A stretch of DNA of 64,000 nt from JANQOH01 sp965242575 (GCA_965242575.1 OZ251461.1:1054001-1118000); one strand, 5' to 3'. Counted from the first letter of the stretch, positions 49,876 through 58,058 are shown. Notes: a model not told the origin generated them from the sequence alone. Translations and numbers: made by a program.

Positions 49876-50232
49876 ATGGAGATGGGAACGGATCCGGCGC
49901 GTCTGGCGGACGCCGCCGACGCGTATCGCGACTCGGCCGAAATGCGCGCGCTGGCCGACGCCGACCCGCGCGCGTTCCTCGACGCCCACGGGATCGCCGA
50001 CGTCGTGGACGGCAATCCGCAGACGAAGGGCATGGACGTCCGCATCCACGCGAACACCGCCGAGGTGTTTCACCTGCCGATGTCGGCGGACCCGAACAGC
50101 GACCTCGCCGACGAACAGCTGGACGCCGTCGCCGGCGGGATCAGGGCGCACACGGCCGCCTCGGCCGGGACCTTCGCCTGCTCCACCATACCGTCGACGG
50201 CGAGCACGATGTCGAGCGCGAGCTGCCGGTAG
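49876..50232 (+). CDS. RiPP precursor peptide 2, tandem paralogue of precursor 1
   Basis: A 118-residue precursor nearly identical to the upstream one. The leader again ends DEQLDAVAGG at 79-88 and contains VRIHANTAEVFHLPMSADP. The core (89-118) starts IRAHTAASAGTFACST, ending three residues earlier than in precursor 1 because the stop follows ASCR directly. Core positions 5-30 are identical between the two, while the leader carries about a dozen substitutions. AGGAGG lies 6-7 bases before the ATG. The coiled-coil membrane protein gene follows after 87 bases and may share its transcript. Confidence 0.8.
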   Translation: MEMGTDPARLADAADAYRDSAEMRALADADPRAFLDAHGIADVVDGNPQTKGMDVRIHANTAEVFHLPMSADPNSDLADEQLDAVAGGIRAHTAASAGTFACSTIPSTASTMSSASCR

Positions 50233-50319
50233 CCGCGCGCCTCCCCCCGATCGGAGCCGGTTGACCGGCCTCCTCCGGCCCGCGACAATGACGCTTCGCG
50301 CGGCGCTGGAGGACAGCCG

Positions 50320-50847
50320 GTGGACAGTTCGAAGAACCGGGGCGCGGACGGCGCTCCCGAAGAGGCCGGGGCCCGGCCGGAGGTGCCGGCGGCGGACGGC
50401 GCCGGGGACGAACGCCCCGATGCCGCCGAGTCGCCGCCGCCCCTCGGCGAAACGGAGCTCCGCGCCGCGCTTGACCGCCTCGCGACGAAAGGGGACGTGG
50501 ACGGGATCAAGGCCGCGCTGTCGAGCGGGATAGGCGCGATCAGGGCGCCGCTGTCCAGCGAGATGGGCGAGATCAGGGCGTCGATGTCGAAGGAGATCGG
50601 CGCCGCCGTCAGGGCGTCGCTGTCGGGCGAACTGGCCGATCTCAAGGCGGCGCTGTCGAACGAGGCCGGCGAAATCGGCGCTTCGGTGTCGAAGGACATG
50701 GCCAGGGTCAAGGATATGATCGCGCGCAAGGAGGCGTCGCAGCTGCGCTGGCTGCTCGCGGTCCTGATCGTGTCGACGATTTGCCTCGCCACCGCGACGG
50801 TCGCCATGCTCCTGGTCATGCACAAACTACAATTGTTCGGCGCCTGA
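50320..50847 (+). CDS. Coiled-coil protein with C-terminal membrane anchor
   Basis: A 175-residue protein from GTG. A disordered acidic/Pro-rich N-terminus (to about 40) is followed by a series of related helical repeats, with units such as LSSGIGAIRAPLSSEMGEIR and LSNEAGEIGASVSKDMARVK. These form a long coiled coil, ending in one membrane helix (LLAVLIVSTICLATATVAML, about 145-165). Its first codons are duplicated as a relic behind RiPP precursor 1. It lies directly after precursor 2, so a role in handling or localising the peptide is possible but unproven. A related but inverted layout is encoded at 41302-41643. Confidence 0.65.
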   Translation: MDSSKNRGADGAPEEAGARPEVPAADGAGDERPDAAESPPPLGETELRAALDRLATKGDVDGIKAALSSGIGAIRAPLSSEMGEIRASMSKEIGAAVRASLSGELADLKAALSNEAGEIGASVSKDMARVKDMIARKEASQLRWLLAVLIVSTICLATATVAMLLVMHKLQLFGA

Positions 50848-52019
50848 CCGGCGGCGCGGACGCGCGGACGGCGGACCCGGCGGAGGACCGCCCCCCGCCG
50901 CAATTCACCCTGCTCGCCGTCGCGGCCGCCGCCGCCGTCGCGCTGGCCATCGCCGCCGCCGACCGGAGCGCGGCCATGGTGCAGCTGTTCGCCATCGGCG
51001 CCGGCCTCGGTATCGCCCTCTACCATGCGAGTTTCGGCTTCGCCGGCGCATGGCGCCGCGCCCTGGCGGAGGGCGACCTGTCGGGGCCGGCGGCGCAGGC
51101 GGCGATGATCGCCGCCGCAACGCTCCTGTTCGCGCCGGTGCTGGCGGGCGGCGAGGTTCGCGGCGCCCTCGCCCCGGTCGGCGTCGCGATGGCGTTCGGC
51201 GCCTTCCTGTTCGGCGCCGGCATGCCGCTCGCCGGCGGCTGCGCGTCGGGGGCGCTGTTCGCGGCCGGCGGCGGCGGCGCGCGGATGGCCGTCGTCCTCG
51301 CCGCGTTCTGCGCCGGCGCCTTCGCCGGCAGCCTGCATCTCGGCTGGTGGCAAGCGCTGCCGCGCGCCGCGCCGGTGTCGCTGGGCGCACTGCTCGGCTG
51401 GCCGGCGGCCGTAGCGCTGCAAATCGCCGTCCTCGCCCTCGCCCTCGCCGCCGCGCGGCGGTTCGGCGCGCGGGCGCGCCGCCCGCTCTGGGGCGGCTGG
51501 CGTCCGGGCGCGTGGTGGCGCGGCCCGTGGCCGCTGTTGCTCGGCGCGGCGGCGCTGGCGCTCGGCAATTGGCTCACCCTGCTCGTCGCCGGCCACGCCT
51601 GGTCGATAACCTGGGGCTTCACGCTGTGGGGCGCCAAGACGGCGGCGGCGCTCGGCTGGGACCCGGCCTCCAGCGCCTTCTGGGCCGGACGCACGGCGCT
51701 GGAGCGCCCGCTCCTCGCCGACACCGTCTCGACGATGAATTTCGGCATTCTCCTCGGCGCATTCGCGGCGGCGGCGGCGGCGGGGCGCTTCCGCCCGCGC
51801 CTGCGCATGTCCGCGCGGTCGCTGGCGGCGGCGCTGCTCGGCGGGCTGCTGATGGGCTACGGCGCGCGCCTCGCCCACGGTTGCAACATCGGCGCGTTCT
51901 TCTCCGGCGTCGCCTCGACGAGCCTGCACGGCTGGGTGTGGCTCCTCGCCGCCGTTCCCGGCGCCGCGCTGGGCGCGCGGCTGCGCCCGGCGTTCGGGCT
52001 GGACCGGCCGGCGCCGTGA
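50844..52019 (+). CDS. YeeE/YedE (TsuA-like) sulfur-compound transporter family protein
   Basis: A polytopic membrane protein of about 390 residues with two similar halves. Conserved cysteine motifs are GAGMPLAGGCASGALFAAGG near 125 and GYGARLAHGCNIGAFFSGVA near 345, as in the thiosulfate transporter TsuA and related YeeE/YedE proteins. No ATG, GTG or TTG precedes the first helix closely. A CTG at 50844 overlapping the upstream stop (CTGA) or a TTG at 50781 are the candidate starts. It lies between the coiled-coil gene and a 36-residue membrane peptide. Thiosulfate uptake would fit the sulfurtransferases and cysteine synthase encoded downstream. Confidence 0.8.
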   Translation: MTGGADARTADPAEDRPPPQFTLLAVAAAAAVALAIAAADRSAAMVQLFAIGAGLGIALYHASFGFAGAWRRALAEGDLSGPAAQAAMIAAATLLFAPVLAGGEVRGALAPVGVAMAFGAFLFGAGMPLAGGCASGALFAAGGGGARMAVVLAAFCAGAFAGSLHLGWWQALPRAAPVSLGALLGWPAAVALQIAVLALALAAARRFGARARRPLWGGWRPGAWWRGPWPLLLGAAALALGNWLTLLVAGHAWSITWGFTLWGAKTAAALGWDPASSAFWAGRTALERPLLADTVSTMNFGILLGAFAAAAAAGRFRPRLRMSARSLAAALLGGLLMGYGARLAHGCNIGAFFSGVASTSLHGWVWLLAAVPGAALGARLRPAFGLDRPAP

Positions 52020-52126
52020 CGCGCCACCTGCGCGTCCTGCTCGCCGGCGCCGCCTTCGGCGCGGCGGCCTACGGCGCCATGCACGCCCTGGCCTGGGCCC
52101 TCGCCCGCCTCGCGGCGCCGGGATGA
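52016..52126 (+). CDS. Possible 36-residue membrane peptide coupled to the YeeE-like gene
   Basis: A GTG overlaps the transporter stop as GTGA and opens a 36-codon frame. The product starts VTRHLRVLLAGAAFGAAAYG and ends ALAWALARLAAPG, one amphipathic or membrane-spanning helix rich in Ala and Leu. The coupling style matches many true gene pairs in this window. It could be a small accessory subunit or chance. Confidence 0.4.
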   Translation: MTRHLRVLLAGAAFGAAAYGAMHALAWALARLAAPG

Positions 52127-52148
52127 CCGCGCCGGGCGGCCTGCGCCG

Positions 52149-52463
52149 TCACGCGGCGGCCAGCACGTGGATCTTGCGTTCGGCGATCATGTCCTTCGTC
52201 TTCGCCGCGTAGGTTTTCATGTGCGGCGCCGCGGCGTGCGCCTTGAGCGCGTCGAGGCTGGCCCACTTCTCGACCACGACGAAGGTGTCCGCGCCGAACT
52301 TGGCCTGTAGCGGCCCCACTCCCTCGGCGTCGACCGTGGCCGCGTATTCGATGCACCCGTCCTCGGCCTTCACGGCGGGAACGTTGGCCTGGAAAGCATC
52401 GAGGACCCGCCCCCGCATTCCCGGCTTGGCGGCGATCACGGCGACGACGTGGACGATGGACAT
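52149..52463 (-). CDS. Antibiotic biosynthesis monooxygenase (ABM/YgiN-like) domain protein
   Basis: A 104-residue ferredoxin-like dimeric alpha/beta-barrel protein. It starts MSIVHVVAVIAAKPGMRGRV, with EDGCIEYAATVD near 34 and VVVEKWASLDALKAHAAAPH near 61, the His-containing motif of YgiN-type quinol monooxygenases. Family members oxidise quinols or degrade small metabolites. It is divergent from the IS5-group element on its right and convergent with the YeeE operon. Confidence 0.88.
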   Translation of the reverse strand: MSIVHVVAVIAAKPGMRGRVLDAFQANVPAVKAEDGCIEYAATVDAEGVGPLQAKFGADTFVVVEKWASLDALKAHAAAPHMKTYAAKTKDMIAERKIHVLAAA

Positions 52464-52605
52464 GATTTCCCCCGGGGGTTCGCGGTTGCGGCGGCCAACG
52501 CTACCCGCCGCCCCGCGCGGCCGCAACTGCGGCGGCGGACGCCTGCGATCCGGAGTCCGGATATTTCGCATCGTGCGCGATGTATTCGAACCCGTCCGTT
52601 ATACC

Positions 52606-53818
52606 GAGACCTCTGCATAACCCGTTGTGGTTATGGTATGGTGGCTTCATGCAGAAACCGTTTCGTGCGCAGCCTGCGTTGTTCGTATCGGCTGCGGCGC
52701 TGGATCATCCGGCGCTCCGCGCGCTCGATGCTGCGGAGTCGCTTCTGGACCGGTCGGAGATCGCACGACTGTTGTCGTCGATCTACGGGTCACGGACGGG
52801 TCGTCCGAGTTACCCGCTTCTGACGCTGTTCCGGGGGCTGTTGCTCGGCGTGTGGTATGGGCTTTCGGACGTCCGGTTGTCGCAGTGCCTGTATCGTGAC
52901 CTGCTGTTTCGGCGTTTCTGCCGCCTTGAGTTGGGCGGCGGGGTTCCGGACGCGACGATGTTGGGGCGGTTCCGGTCTCGCCTTGTGAAGCACGACCTGT
53001 GGGAGTTGCTGCTGGGGGAAGTGAACCGCCAGCTGGAGGAGCAGCGCATCGTGATGACCGAGGGGCGGATTAACATCGTCGATGCGACGCCGGTGGAGGC
53101 GGCGCGTTCGGGCCGGGGCCAGGGGAAGGACGGGGCGGCGGTCCGGGATCCGGAGGCGGGGCTTCATGTGAAGCAGGACAGCCGGGGCCGCATGAAGAGC
53201 GCCTATGGCTACTCGGTTCACACGGGGGTCGATGAGGATGGGTTCGTCCACCGCCAGACGGTGACGCCGGGCAACGTCCACGACAGCCGGGAGCGCGACA
53301 GGTTGCTGTTAGGCGACGAGACGGCGTTCTATGCGGACGCCGCCTACAGTTCGCGCGAGACGCGGGACAAACTGGCGCGTTTCGGGATTGCGGACCGGGC
53401 GCAACGCAAGGGCTATCGCGGCCATCCGTTGCGCGAAGCGGACAAGGAGCGCAACGATGAGATCGCGGTCGTGCGGTCGGGGGTGGAGCGCGTGTTCGCC
53501 GTCTATAAGCGGTGTTACGGCCTCGGACGGACCCGCTTCCTGGGCTTGGCGAAGAACACGACCTTCTTCGGCCTCGCCGCCATCGCGCTCAACATCCGCA
53601 AGGGCGCCATGTTTCTGCGCCTCTACGGCCTCGCCCAGCCCGCCGCCGAGGGATAAACACGGGACAAGTGCGTCCGAACGGCGGCACATCGGACCAAATC
53701 GGGTCGTCGGGCCGTCGAATCGACCCCCCAGCAACGCCAAATCGGCGCCCGAATGCCCAAAACAACCCCTGCGGGCCGCAACCCAATCCCGGAAAACCCG
53801 CCCTTGTGCAGAGGTCTC
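52606..53818 (+). mobile_element. IS5-group insertion sequence
   Basis: An element of about 1213 bp with terminal repeats gagacctctgcataacc (left) and gagacctctgcacaagg (reverse complement of right end). One intact transposase gene lies within. No convincing target duplication was identified at the flanks. It differs from the element at 15015 in both ends and transposase type. Confidence 0.85.
52649..53656 (+). CDS. IS5-group transposase
   Basis: A 335-residue DDE transposase. The N-terminal domain has LLSSIYGSRTGRPSYPLLTL near 41 and PDATMLGRFRSRLVKHDLWE near 98. The catalytic Asp residues lie in INIVDATPVEAARSGRGQ near 140 and FYADAAYSSRETRDKLARFG near 230, and the Glu in RSGVERVFAVYKRCYGLGRT near 282. 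The ATG at 52649 begins MQKPFRAQPALF; a longer reading from 52580 would start outside the element. All catalytic residues are present, so it is probably active. Confidence 0.92.
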   Translation: MQKPFRAQPALFVSAAALDHPALRALDAAESLLDRSEIARLLSSIYGSRTGRPSYPLLTLFRGLLLGVWYGLSDVRLSQCLYRDLLFRRFCRLELGGGVPDATMLGRFRSRLVKHDLWELLLGEVNRQLEEQRIVMTEGRINIVDATPVEAARSGRGQGKDGAAVRDPEAGLHVKQDSRGRMKSAYGYSVHTGVDEDGFVHRQTVTPGNVHDSRERDRLLLGDETAFYADAAYSSRETRDKLARFGIADRAQRKGYRGHPLREADKERNDEIAVVRSGVERVFAVYKRCYGLGRTRFLGLAKNTTFFGLAAIALNIRKGAMFLRLYGLAQPAAEG

Positions 53819-53976
53819 GTTCGGAAATTCGCACCCCTCACAGGCTGCGCCCGCGCCCCGACGGCGGCGACCTGACGGCTCGACCTGTATAGCCGCCCGG
53901 TTCCCGCCGCCTGCCCGGTCGGTTCGGCGAGGGGCATGGGAAACCCGACGGGACGGCGCAAATGGGGAGAAGGCGC

Positions 53977-54225
53977 ATGGAGAGAGACAGGCTGTTGGCG
54001 CGCATATCCGCGCGCGACGACGTTTTCGGCGGCAAGCCCATAATCCGCGACATGCGGATCTCGGTGGAGCTCGTGTTGAGCCTGCTGGCGCAAGGCGAGA
54101 CGGCCGAGGCCATTCTCGAGGAGTATCCCGAACTGGAGGCGGACGACGTCCGCGCCTGCCTCGCCTATGCGCGCGCGGCCATCGCCGGGGATACGCTGTC
54201 GGCGATCGACCCGCCCCCCGCTTGA
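53977..54225 (+). CDS. DUF433 family protein (antitoxin-like)
   Basis: An 82-residue protein of the DUF433 family, a small helix-turn-helix-like group often paired with PIN or MazF-like toxins. The pattern is complete: DDVFGGKPIIRDMRISVELV near 14-33, LLAQGETAEAILEEYPELE near 37-55, then VRACLAYARAA. No toxin gene is next to it, as an aminotransferase gene follows after 56 bases. The ATG at 53977 is preceded by GGAG 8 bases away, favoured over the ATG at 53962. Confidence 0.85.
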   Translation: MERDRLLARISARDDVFGGKPIIRDMRISVELVLSLLAQGETAEAILEEYPELEADDVRACLAYARAAIAGDTLSAIDPPPA

Positions 54226-54281
54226 ACCGCGCCCGCGCCGGGCGTAGCCTCGGCGGACCGCCCGCCAACGGGGACCGCGCG

Positions 54282-55484
54282 ATGGGCCTGCTCGCAAACC
54301 GGATGGACCGCGTGAAGCCGTCGCCCACCATGGCGGTCACCGCGCGCGCCGCCGAACTCAAGGCCGCCGGAGAGGACGTCCTCGGCCTCGGCGCCGGGGA
54401 GCCCGACTTCGACACCCCCGACCACGTCAAGGAAGCGGCCATCGCCGCCATCCGCGCCGGATACACCAAATACACCCGCGTCGACGGGTCCCCCGAACTC
54501 AAGCGCGCCGTCGCCGACAAATTCCGGCGCGACAACGGCCTCGACTACGCGCCGGAGCAAATCGTCGTCGGAGCCGGCGGCAAGCAGGTGCTCTTCAACG
54601 CCATGCTCGCCACCGTGAACCGCGGCGACGAGGTGATAATCCCCCGGCCCTACTGGGTCTCCTACCCCGACATGGCGCGAGTCGCAGGCGGCGAACCCGT
54701 CTTCGTCGACTCGTCGGCCGAGTCGGGATTCCGCATCTCGCCGGAGGCGCTGGAGGCGGCGATCACCCCGCGCGCCAAATGGCTCGTCCTCAACTCGCCG
54801 TCCAACCCCTCCGGCGCCGCCTACTCGGCCGCCGAACTGCGCGCCCTCGCCGACGTACTCGTCCGCCATCCCCATGTCCACGTCATGGCCGACGACATCT
54901 ACGAAAAGGTCGTCCATGACGATTTCACCTTTTCGACCATCGCCCAGGTCGCGCCGGAGCTGTACGACCGCACCCTCACCGTCAACGGAGTCTCCAAAGC
55001 CTACGCCATGACCGGCTGGCGCATCGGCTTCGCCGGCGGGCCGGAGCCGCTGGTCCGCGCCATGGCCAAACTCCAGTCGCAGAGCACCACCAACGCCGCC
55101 TCGATCAGCCAGGCCGCCGCCGTCGCCGCGCTCGACGGCGACCACGGCTTCCTCGCCGCGCGCAACGCCGCGTTCCAGGCGCGCCGCGACCGCGTCGCCG
55201 CCGCGCTGAACGCCACCCCCGGCCTCTCCTGCCGCGTCCCGGAGGGCGCGTTCTACCTCTACCCCAGCTGCGCCGGCGCGATCGGCCGCCGCGCGCCCGG
55301 CGGCGCCGTCATCGCCAACAGCGAGGACTACGCGCGCTACCTGCTGGAGAGCGCGGGCGTCGCCGTGGTGCACGGCGCGGCGTTCGGCCTCGACCCGCAT
55401 TTCCGCATATCCTACGCCACCTCCGACGCGGTCCTCGACGACGCCTGCGCGCGCATCCGCCGCGCCACCGAAGCGCTCGCCTGA
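54282..55484 (+). CDS. Aspartate aminotransferase-like, PLP-dependent class I
   Basis: Cytosolic transaminase of 400 residues. Motifs include LGLGAGEPDFDTPDHVKEAA near 34, YTKYTRVDGSPELKRAVADK near 61, VLNSPSNPSGAAY near 168, and the PLP-lysine region TVNGVSKAYAMTGWRIGFAG near 229, with the Schiff-base Lys in SKAYAMTGWR. This is the Ib subgroup common in alphaproteobacteria, which converts oxaloacetate and glutamate to aspartate and 2-oxoglutarate. It is followed after 57 bases by the molybdopterin enzyme gene. Confidence 0.92.
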   Translation: MGLLANRMDRVKPSPTMAVTARAAELKAAGEDVLGLGAGEPDFDTPDHVKEAAIAAIRAGYTKYTRVDGSPELKRAVADKFRRDNGLDYAPEQIVVGAGGKQVLFNAMLATVNRGDEVIIPRPYWVSYPDMARVAGGEPVFVDSSAESGFRISPEALEAAITPRAKWLVLNSPSNPSGAAYSAAELRALADVLVRHPHVHVMADDIYEKVVHDDFTFSTIAQVAPELYDRTLTVNGVSKAYAMTGWRIGFAGGPEPLVRAMAKLQSQSTTNAASISQAAAVAALDGDHGFLAARNAAFQARRDRVAAALNATPGLSCRVPEGAFYLYPSCAGAIGRRAPGGAVIANSEDYARYLLESAGVAVVHGAAFGLDPHFRISYATSDAVLDDACARIRRATEALA

Positions 55485-55541
55485 CCGCCGCGCCGGACGC
55501 CCGGACGCCCAGACGCTCAGAAGCAAGGGACGAAGACCGCC

Positions 55542-57596
55542 ATGGACCGCGACTCGCCCGTCGACATCGCCTATTCCGCCTGCCCGCACGACTGCCCCAG
55601 CACCTGCGCGCTGGAGGTCGAGCGGCTGGATTCGCGGACCATCGGCCGCGTCCGCGGCGCGCGCGAGAACGATTACACCGCCGGGATCGTCTGCGCGAAG
55701 GTCGCCCGCTACGCCGAACGGACCCACCACCCCGGCCGTCTGCGCCACCCGTTGCGCCGGACGGCGAATGGCCATGAGCGCCTGTCGTGGACGGACGCGC
55801 TCGACGAAGCGGCGGAGGCTTTCCTCAAGGCCGAGGCGCGCCTCGGCTCCGAGTCGGTCTGGCCCTACTTCTACGCCGGCACCATGGGGCTGCTCCAGCG
55901 CGACGGCATCGAGCGGCTGCGCCACGCCAAGCGGTATTCCGGCCAGCACAGCACCATCTGCACCACCCTCGTGCGCGCCGGCTGGATCGCCGGGACGGGC
56001 GCGCTGCGCGGCCCCGACCCGCGCGAAATGGCGGTCTCCGACCTCATCGTCTCCTGGGGCGGCAACCCCGCCTCCACCCAGGTCAACGCGATGACCCACA
56101 TCCAGCGCGCGCGCAAGGCGCGGGGGGCGAAACTCGTCGTCATCGACCCCTACCGCACCCGCACCGCCCAGGTCGCCGACATGCACCTCGCGCTGCGGCC
56201 CGGGACCGACGGCGCGCTCGCCTGCGCCGTCATGCACGCGCTGTTCCGCGACGGCCATGCCGACCGCGGCTTCATGGCGCGCCACACCGATTGCCCGGAG
56301 CGGCTGGAGGCGCATCTGCGCGGCCGGACGCCGGAATGGGCGGCCGAAATCACCGGCCTGCCCGCCGCCGAAATCAAGGCGTTCGCGCAGCTCTACGGCG
56401 AGACCGCGCGCAGCTACATCCGCGTCGGCTACGGCTTCTCGCGCTCGCGCAACGGTGCCGTCGCGGTGCACGCCGTCAGCTGCCTGCCCTCCGTCTCCGG
56501 CGCCTGGCGGCATGAGGGCGGCGGCGCGTTCTACTCCAACGCCGACATCTACGGCTGGGACAAGACGCTGATCGAGGGCCTCGACGTTCGCGACCCGTCG
56601 ATCCGCATGCTCGACATGTCGCGCATCGGCCCCATCCTGACGGGCGACCGCGCCGCGCTCCGGGACGGGCCGCCGGTCGCCGCCATGCTGGTGCAGAACA
56701 CCAACCCGGCCGTCGTCGCGCCCGAGTCGGCGCTGGTGAACCGCGGGCTGGCGCGCGAGGACCTGTTCCTCTGCGTCCACGAACAGTTCATGACCGAGAC
56801 GGCGGCGCACGCCGATATCGTGCTGCCCGCCACCACCTTCGTGGAGCACACCGATATTTACCAGGGCGGCGGCCACCAATACGTGACCCTCGGGCCGCGC
56901 CTCATCGAGCCGCTCGCCGAGGCGCGGCCCAACCACTTCGTCATCTGCGAACTGGCGCGCCGCCTCGGCGCCGAGCATCCCGGCTTCGCCATGAGCGAGG
57001 AGGAGATTATCGACGCCACCCTGCGCGCCTCCGGCCACGGAACGCTGGAGGCGCTGCGCCGCGACCGCTGGCGCGACTGCCAGCCCGGTTTCGCGGCGGC
57101 GCATTTCGCCGACGGCTTCGCCTGGCCCGGCGGGCGCTTCCGCTTCGCCCCCGACTGGGCGGCGCTCGGCCCCGACCACGCCGCGCTGCCGGCGCTGCCC
57201 GACCACCTCGACAACATCGACAAGGCCGATTCGCGCCACCCGTTCCGGCTCGTCGCGGCGCCGGCGCACAACTACCTCAACTCGTCGTTCACCGAAACCC
57301 CGACCTCGATCGCCAGGGAGTCGCGTCCGGCGGTCAAGCTCCACCCCGACGACGCGCGCGCGCTCGGCATCGGCGACGGCGCCCCGGTGCGCATGGGCAA
57401 CCGGCGCGGCGAAATCCGCCTCCACGCCGAGATTTTCGACGGCTTGCAACGCGGCGTCGCCGTCGTCGAGAGCATCTGGCCGAACCGCGCCTTCCCCGGC
57501 GGCGCCGGCGTCAACACCCTGCTCTCCGCCGATCCCGGCCCGCCCAACGGCGGCATGTGCGTCCACGACACGGCGGTATGGGTCGCGGCGGAATAG
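55542..57596 (+). CDS. Molybdopterin-dependent oxidoreductase
   Basis: A 684-residue enzyme of the molybdopterin oxidoreductase (DMSO reductase-like) family. An N-terminal 4Fe-4S binding site is formed by CPHDCPSTC at 14-22 and the downstream Cys in TAGIVCAKVARYAE near 50. The Mo-bis-PGD domain has RYSGQHSTICTTLVRAGWI near 130, LIVSWGGNPASTQVNAMTHI near 165 and HADIVLPATTFVEHTDIYQG near 428. The MopB-C domain has VRMGNRRGEIRLHA near 611. There is no Tat signal, so it is likely cytoplasmic. The substrate cannot be stated. Confidence 0.88.
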   Translation: MDRDSPVDIAYSACPHDCPSTCALEVERLDSRTIGRVRGARENDYTAGIVCAKVARYAERTHHPGRLRHPLRRTANGHERLSWTDALDEAAEAFLKAEARLGSESVWPYFYAGTMGLLQRDGIERLRHAKRYSGQHSTICTTLVRAGWIAGTGALRGPDPREMAVSDLIVSWGGNPASTQVNAMTHIQRARKARGAKLVVIDPYRTRTAQVADMHLALRPGTDGALACAVMHALFRDGHADRGFMARHTDCPERLEAHLRGRTPEWAAEITGLPAAEIKAFAQLYGETARSYIRVGYGFSRSRNGAVAVHAVSCLPSVSGAWRHEGGGAFYSNADIYGWDKTLIEGLDVRDPSIRMLDMSRIGPILTGDRAALRDGPPVAAMLVQNTNPAVVAPESALVNRGLAREDLFLCVHEQFMTETAAHADIVLPATTFVEHTDIYQGGGHQYVTLGPRLIEPLAEARPNHFVICELARRLGAEHPGFAMSEEEIIDATLRASGHGTLEALRRDRWRDCQPGFAAAHFADGFAWPGGRFRFAPDWAALGPDHAALPALPDHLDNIDKADSRHPFRLVAAPAHNYLNSSFTETPTSIARESRPAVKLHPDDARALGIGDGAPVRMGNRRGEIRLHAEIFDGLQRGVAVVESIWPNRAFPGGAGVNTLLSADPGPPNGGMCVHDTAVWVAAE

Positions 57597-57657
57597 GCGG
57601 CGACCCGGTTTTCGACGGCGCGATTAGCGAACGGCCGGCGGTGGCGCCGCCGCCGCG

Positions 57658-57999
57658 TCAGAGGTTGCCGGCGGCGTGTTTCGCCCCCATCGCGGCCAGC
57701 GTATCCGGCGCGGGCGTACCGCCCGGCGTGACCGAGGCGAGCCAGGTCGCATAGTCGGGCGCGGTTCCGCCGGACACGCCCTCGAGCGCGGCGTCGTCGA
57801 GCGCGCCCGCGGCCCCGCCGCCGGCCGGAATCGCGCGGAGGACGCCGTCGGCGAACGCGAACGTCACGCCGGGGTCGGGCGCCGGCAGGCCGTGTTCGGC
57901 GAGGACGGCGCGCGGATCGTCCGCGAAGCGCCGGCGCAGCGCCTCGTCCTCCTCATACGCCTTCCGGAGTCTCTCCAGCGCCGAGTCGATGTCGTTCAT
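57658..57999 (-). CDS. RiPP precursor peptide 3, leader ending GVSGG with a Cys-free core
   Basis: A 113-residue precursor. The helical leader contains LERLRKAYEEDEALRRRFAD near 8-27, DDPRAVLAEHGLPAPDPGV near 27-45 and ends ALDDAALEGVSGG near 66-78, the double-Gly style of Nif11/NHLP leaders. The predicted core begins TAPDYATWLASVTPGGTPAP and continues about 15 residues; it holds Thr, Ser and Asp but no Cys. It differs completely from the other two cores. It has its own promoter. No maturation enzyme lies near. A double-Gly bacteriocin-like peptide without modification is the main alternative. Confidence 0.7.
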   Translation of the reverse strand: MNDIDSALERLRKAYEEDEALRRRFADDPRAVLAEHGLPAPDPGVTFAFADGVLRAIPAGGGAAGALDDAALEGVSGGTAPDYATWLASVTPGGTPAPDTLAAMGAKHAAGNL

Positions 58000-58029
58000 T
58001 TCCGGTCTCCGTCCAAGTTTCTTTGAGAT

Positions 58030-58058
58030 TTCATAGACGAAAGCGCGCGATTTGTCAA
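58030..58058 (-). promoter_or_regulatory. Sigma-70-like promoter of RiPP precursor 3
   Basis: On the minus strand TTGACA (58058-58053), a 17-base spacer and TATGAA (58035-58030) lie just upstream of the ATG at 57999. The -35 box overlaps the stop codon of the sulfurtransferase gene. The region is AT-rich compared with its surroundings. It is one of the best consensus promoters in the window. Confidence 0.8.

Larger units (their letters stand above)
49074..50353 (+). repeat. 640-bp tandem duplication carrying the two RiPP precursor genes
   Basis: Unit 1 starts near 49074 and unit 2 near 49714. Promoter, start codon and coding sequence all recur at an offset of exactly 640 bases. The unit begins in the upstream region (gccgggccgccgccgtcaag) and ends inside the first 20 codons of the downstream coiled-coil gene. 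Unit 1 therefore carries a truncated relic of that gene (about 49677-49713). The join shows short microhomology (ggccggg). Unit 2 has about 13 extra bases after the precursor stop. Confidence 0.9.

Noticed and set aside
49236..50232. Precursors as true nitrile hydratase alpha subunits
   Set aside because: They are far too short and lack the CxxCSC metal site; only the leader-like part resembles that family.
54165..57566. A 1133-codon open frame on the minus strand
   Set aside because: It is antisense to the aminotransferase and molybdopterin oxidoreductase genes, both with clear motifs; low-complexity product, no start signals.
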